From Nonomuraea sp. SYSU D8015 (GTDB lineage: Bacteria; Actinomycetota; Actinomycetes; Streptosporangiales; Streptosporangiaceae): 64,000 bases of DNA. Numbering within the stretch: the stretch's first letter is position 1; the number at the start of each line of letters is the position of its first letter. The notes beneath the pieces are model-generated. The model saw only the letters and a list, made by a program, of their open reading frames with translations, ran no database searches and was not told the origin of the DNA. The stretch spans positions 248,001 to 312,000 of the forward strand of contig NZ_VJYI01000004.1 in NCBI RefSeq assembly GCF_008065375.1, read 5' to 3'. Below, piece after piece: positions 58,984-64,000 of this stretch. A program made the translations under genes and the position numbers.

Positions 58984-61100
58984 GTCTCTCCAGGAGTGCG
59001 GCCGGATAGTGACCGAGCAGGTGCGCGAGCGGGATCCGACCGCTGTGGAGCGTGTGGGTGAGCAGGTCCCGCCACGTGCCCGGAGGCAATGTCAGCGTGG
59101 TGCCGCCCCAGCCCGTCCGGGCCAGGCGCACCGGGAGCCGGGTGGCCACGGCGACGGCCCGCGGCCGGGCGTCGTCCCCGCGGGCGAAGGCGATCACGTG
59201 CTCCGCCGCCTGCCCTTCCGCCCACAGGGGCAGGTACGCGGCCGCGCCCCCGAGCCGCCGCCGCAGCCGCAGCGCCTGCGTGGTGACCAGCAGCTTGGCC
59301 GTGTCCCATGCGTTGTGGGGTTTGCGCGGGTACGTCAGAGGCCGCCGGTTGTCCGGATCGACCAGCGAGAAGTCGGTCGTCTCGTTGCCCTGGTACACGT
59401 CCGGCACCCCGGGCATCATGAGCTGCACGAGCTTGGCGCCCAGCGAGTTGGACATCGCGAAGGGCTCGATCCGCTCGGTGAACTCCCCGATCGGCAGCCC
59501 GGCGGCGGCTTCGGCGAACTCCCGGAGACCCTGCTCATAGGCCGGATCCGGATTGACCCAGGAAATGGCGGTCTTCGCCTCGCGGGCGGCCTTGAGCAGG
59601 TAGTCCGTGAACCGCTCGACGGAGATCGGCCACGCGGCCATGAGGTTCTGCCAGGCCAGATAGTCGAGCTTGGGGTCGAAGCTCACCTCGGACGACCATT
59701 GCTTCACCGCCGCGGCCCACTCGTCCGGCATCTCCGACAGCACCGACAGCCGGGCCCGCACGTCCTCCGACCGCTTGGTGTCGTGCGTGGACAGCGTGGT
59801 CATCGTGTACGGCCGCATCTCGGCGCAGAAGTCGTGGAAATCCTCAACCGGCAGCCCGAACGCGTCCGGCTCGCCGCCCACCTCGTTGAGGCAGGCCAGC
59901 GGGAACCACCGGTAGAGCGCCGTGTCCTCCACGCCCTTGGCCATGACCGGGCCGCACGACTGCTGGAAACGGACGATCGACTCGGGGGAGCCGTACAGGA
60001 CCTCGCGCACGAGCGGCTGAACGGCGGGGGAGCAGGCCTCGGCGGCCAGCTCGACGATCTCGACCGACTCGGGCGGCGGCGGCTCGCCGGGCACCACGTA
60101 CGCGCGGTAGACCGGCATCGCGGCCAGCAGCTCGCGGATCGCCGCCGGGTCGCACGAGGTCGCCCTGGCCAGCCGGTCGACCTCGGCGCCGAAGAACAGC
60201 TCCAGGACCTCCCGCTTGGCCTGCGCCATCACCGGCCGGTACTCGGCGGGCTGACCGGTCATCTCGGTGAAGAGCGAGACGAGCGGCTCCTTGCCCGCGG
60301 GGTCGACGAACAGGCCGTTGACCCGGTTGAGCACGTCGTAGCCGGTGGTGCCGTCGCAGGCCCAGTCGTCCGGCAGGCGTTCGGGGCCGATGAGGATCTT
60401 CTCGACGACCGTCCAGGTCTCCCCGGTACGGGCCCGCAGCCGCTCCAGGTAGCCGCGCGGATCGGCCAGCCCGTCGGGGTGGTCCACCCGCAGTCCGTCC
60501 ACCAGGCCCTCGTCGAGCAGCCAGAAGATGACCTCGTGCGTGGCGAACAGCACGGCGGGGTCCTCGACGCGCAGCCCGATCAGCGAGGACACGTCGAAGA
60601 AGCGCCGGTAGCCGGGCCCTTCCCACCAGTCGACCAGCCGGTAGTGCCCCGGATGGGGGAAGGCGTGCTCGTGGTAGCGCAGCACGTCGCCGTCGACCAC
60701 CGGCTCGGTGTCGTCGCCCAGCACGGGCAGCGCCACCTTCCCGTCCACCCAGTCGATGTCGAACCAGCTCGCGTACGGCGAGCCGGGCCCGTCCTTCAGC
60801 ACCGACCAGAACTGCGCGTTCACCGTGTTCATGTGATTCGGCACGATGTCCACGACCACGCCCAGGTCGTGGGCGGCCAGCTGCTGGGCCATCTCCCTGA
60901 ACCCGGTGGCACCGCCGAACTCCTCCCTGATCCGGGAGTGGTCGATGACGTCGTAGCCGTGCCGGGATGCGGGCGTCGACTGCAGGATCGGCGACAGGTA
61001 GACGTGGCTCACGCCGAGGTCGCGCAGGTAGCCGGCGATCTCGGCGACCTGCGCGAAGCCGAAGTCCGGGGTCAGCTGCACCCGATACGTGGAAGCGGGC

Positions 61101-61108
<8 letters not shown>
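58973..61108 (-). CDS. treY: Malto-oligosyltrehalose synthase
   Basis: A 711-residue GH13 enzyme that turns the reducing end of maltodextrins into an alpha,alpha-1,1 linkage. The start STYRVQLTPDFGFAQVAEIAGYLRDLGVSHVYLSPILQSTPASRHGYDV is diagnostic. VDIVPNHMNTV and GLRVDHPDGLADP carry catalytic-region residues, and WTVVEKILIGPERLP carries the acid. The GTG start overlaps the glgX stop by 8 bp. It is somewhat shorter than many TreY proteins but shows no broken motif. Confidence 0.96.
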
Positions 61109-63194
<2,086 letters not shown>

Positions 63195-63380
63195 CGAGGC
63201 TCCCTTGCGGTCTCTCCCCATGTTCCGTTCCCCCGCTCAGCCGGACAAGCCCGGGCGCCGTTGACCTCCTTCTTCCTTCCCACGCTCGCTGCGTCATTAC
63301 TCCAGCCGAACACCGCGGCCGGAAAGCTCGCTTCCCCGCAACTGGGGAGTGCCCTTGCTTGACGGTCCTCTGCGGGACGT

Positions 63381-63408
63381 CACCCGCGGGACACCTGCCC
63401 CGCGGGTG
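63381..63408 (+). terminator. GC hairpin followed by T-run
   Basis: CACCCGCGG/CCGCGGGTG makes a perfect 9-bp stem with a 10-nt loop, followed on the plus strand by GGTGGGTCCTTTTTGG. It has intrinsic-terminator form for rightward transcription, though no rightward gene ends just before it. It may guard glgX from antisense transcripts. Confidence 0.55.
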
Positions 63409-63427
63409 GGTGGGTCCTTTTTGGGGG

Positions 63428-63467
63428 GTGAGCCGCCTCCGACGGCGCGGCATCGGAGGCGGCTCAC
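63428..63467. terminator. Perfect 15-bp stem hairpin
   Basis: GTGAGCCGCCTCCGA and its exact complement TCGGAGGCGGCTCAC flank a 10-nt loop. It lies 61 bases beyond the stop of the leftward zinc-finger gene and is its probable terminator. It lacks a T-run on the minus strand. Confidence 0.65.
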
Positions 63468-63527
63468 GCTCACAGTGCGCCCTGGGCGGGCCCCCGCTCG
63501 GTCGCCGCGACGCGGCCTACGGCTGCG

Positions 63528-63893
63528 TCACAGCTCGTCGAGCAGCACCCGGTGCGGACTGTGAGGTACTGGACGGACGCCGTCGGCCGCCCCGTCGAAG
63601 GGATCCCGCGTCACCCGGCCCGAGCCGAGACAGCCCCTGCAGTGGCCTCGGTTCGTGGCGCCCTCTCCGCCGCAGGAGGGACAGCGGACGTAGAGGTCGA
63701 AGGCGGTACTGCGGTAGACGCGGATCAGCGGCGCCGGTCGGCGGATCTGCCAGCCCTGCGCCCTGGCGCGGGCGTCCAGATCTGCGAAGGCCCACGCGTC
63801 GAGCCATTCGATCAGGACCCGCCATAAGCGGCGCGGGGAATGGCGAACCGGGCGGTATTGCGCCGGTTTCGCGGTGATGTTGCTAACATCCAT
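63528..63893 (-). CDS. Small protein with DnaJ-like CxxCxGxG zinc motif
   Basis: A 121-residue cytoplasmic protein. The N-terminal 60 residues are basic and aromatic (RRLWRVLIEWLDAWAFADLDARARAQGWQIRRPAP). A compact Cys-rich segment follows, CPSCGGEGATNRGHCRGCLGSG, which forms two CxxCxGxG/CxxCxGSG repeats as in the DnaJ zinc-binding region. There is no J domain. A role in protein or RNA binding is possible but unassigned. It is transcribed leftward from a promoter near the window end. Confidence 0.75.
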   Translation of the reverse strand: MDVSNITAKPAQYRPVRHSPRRLWRVLIEWLDAWAFADLDARARAQGWQIRRPAPLIRVYRSTAFDLYVRCPSCGGEGATNRGHCRGCLGSGRVTRDPFDGAADGVRPVPHSPHRVLLDEL

Positions 63894-63967
63894 AAGAGAT
63901 CGTCCTTGTGCTCTGGCAGGAGCGGATGATCGTCGGCTGGCAACGCGGCAGTAATCGTCCAGCCCGT

Positions 63968-64000
63968 GTCACAGGCGGCTTGATCACAGCCGCCTGTGAC
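63968..64000. terminator. Perfect 13-bp hairpin at the window edge
   Basis: GTCACAGGCGGCT and AGCCGCCTGTGAC are exact complements around the 7-nt loop tgatcac. This is a strong terminator-type structure, probably ending a gene that lies to the right of the window. The flank beyond the edge cannot be seen. Confidence 0.6.

Overview
The window is about 71% GC, with dense leaderless-style gene packing, many 4-bp ATGA/GTGA stop/start overlaps, GTG starts and mycothiol-type enzymes. All of this points to a filamentous actinomycete chromosome. The gene content (SARP/AfsR regulator, DUF1152, DUF3040, GpgS, TreYZ, several sugar ABC systems) fits the Streptosporangiales, for example a Nonomuraea-like genome. 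That placement is inference. No rRNA, tRNA, phage, IS element or CRISPR array was recognised.

Layout. 1-9 kb: a 5'-truncated AfsR/SARP regulator, then housekeeping and stress genes (SRPBCC protein, amidohydrolase, HTH protein, AlkB, alpha/beta hydrolase, lipoprotein, TIGR03086 protein). 9-18.5 kb: RecQ, an SDR, an MFS exporter, zinc-free ribosomal protein L31 behind a Zur-like box, DUF1152 and DUF3040 proteins, a DUF4344 pseudo-metallopeptidase, a secreted protein and a PfkB kinase. 18.5-20.6 kb: a zone of gene decay around an Lnt-like gene, with a beta-helix hydrolase fragment on one side and a truncated phosphotransferase on the other. 20.6-26.1 kb: a beta-glucoside operon (solute-binding protein, two permeases, GH1 beta-glucosidase, LacI regulator) with a perfect LacI operator at its promoter. 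26.2-31.1 kb: a Ser/Thr kinase, an HTH-containing N6-adenine DNA methylase, a PP2C phosphatase and a CHAP-domain membrane protein. The methylase and phosphatase diverge from one promoter region that carries a perfect inverted repeat. 31.3-36.6 kb: glucose dehydrogenase, the fused mutase IcmF, a small secreted protein resembling tendamistat-type amylase inhibitors, and thiol peroxidase Tpx. 36.6-38.8 kb: a truncated hemoglobin, flavohemoprotein and DivIVA operon. 39.2-53 kb: a BtuF-like protein and a large sugar locus (ROK regulator, ABC importer, two TIM-barrel isomerase-like proteins, two zinc dehydrogenases, a GH63-like hydrolase, a Gfo/Idh/MocA oxidoreductase), running into GpgS and a GT4 glycosyltransferase. 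53-57 kb: universal stress protein, PAP2 phosphatase, proline iminopeptidase and an unrecognised protein. 57.2-63.2 kb: the glgX-treY-treZ operon, which converts glycogen to trehalose. 63.5-64 kb: a DnaJ-zinc-finger-like small protein and strong hairpins.

How it fits together: much of the window deals with glucose-containing carbohydrates. It covers import and hydrolysis of beta-glucosides, a possibly oxidative glycoside catabolic locus, glucosylglycerate metabolism, and glycogen debranching to trehalose. The least ordinary parts are the kinase/methylase/phosphatase group, the oxidoreductase plus TIM-barrel sugar locus, the globin-DivIVA operon, and several proteins whose expected catalytic residue is changed.
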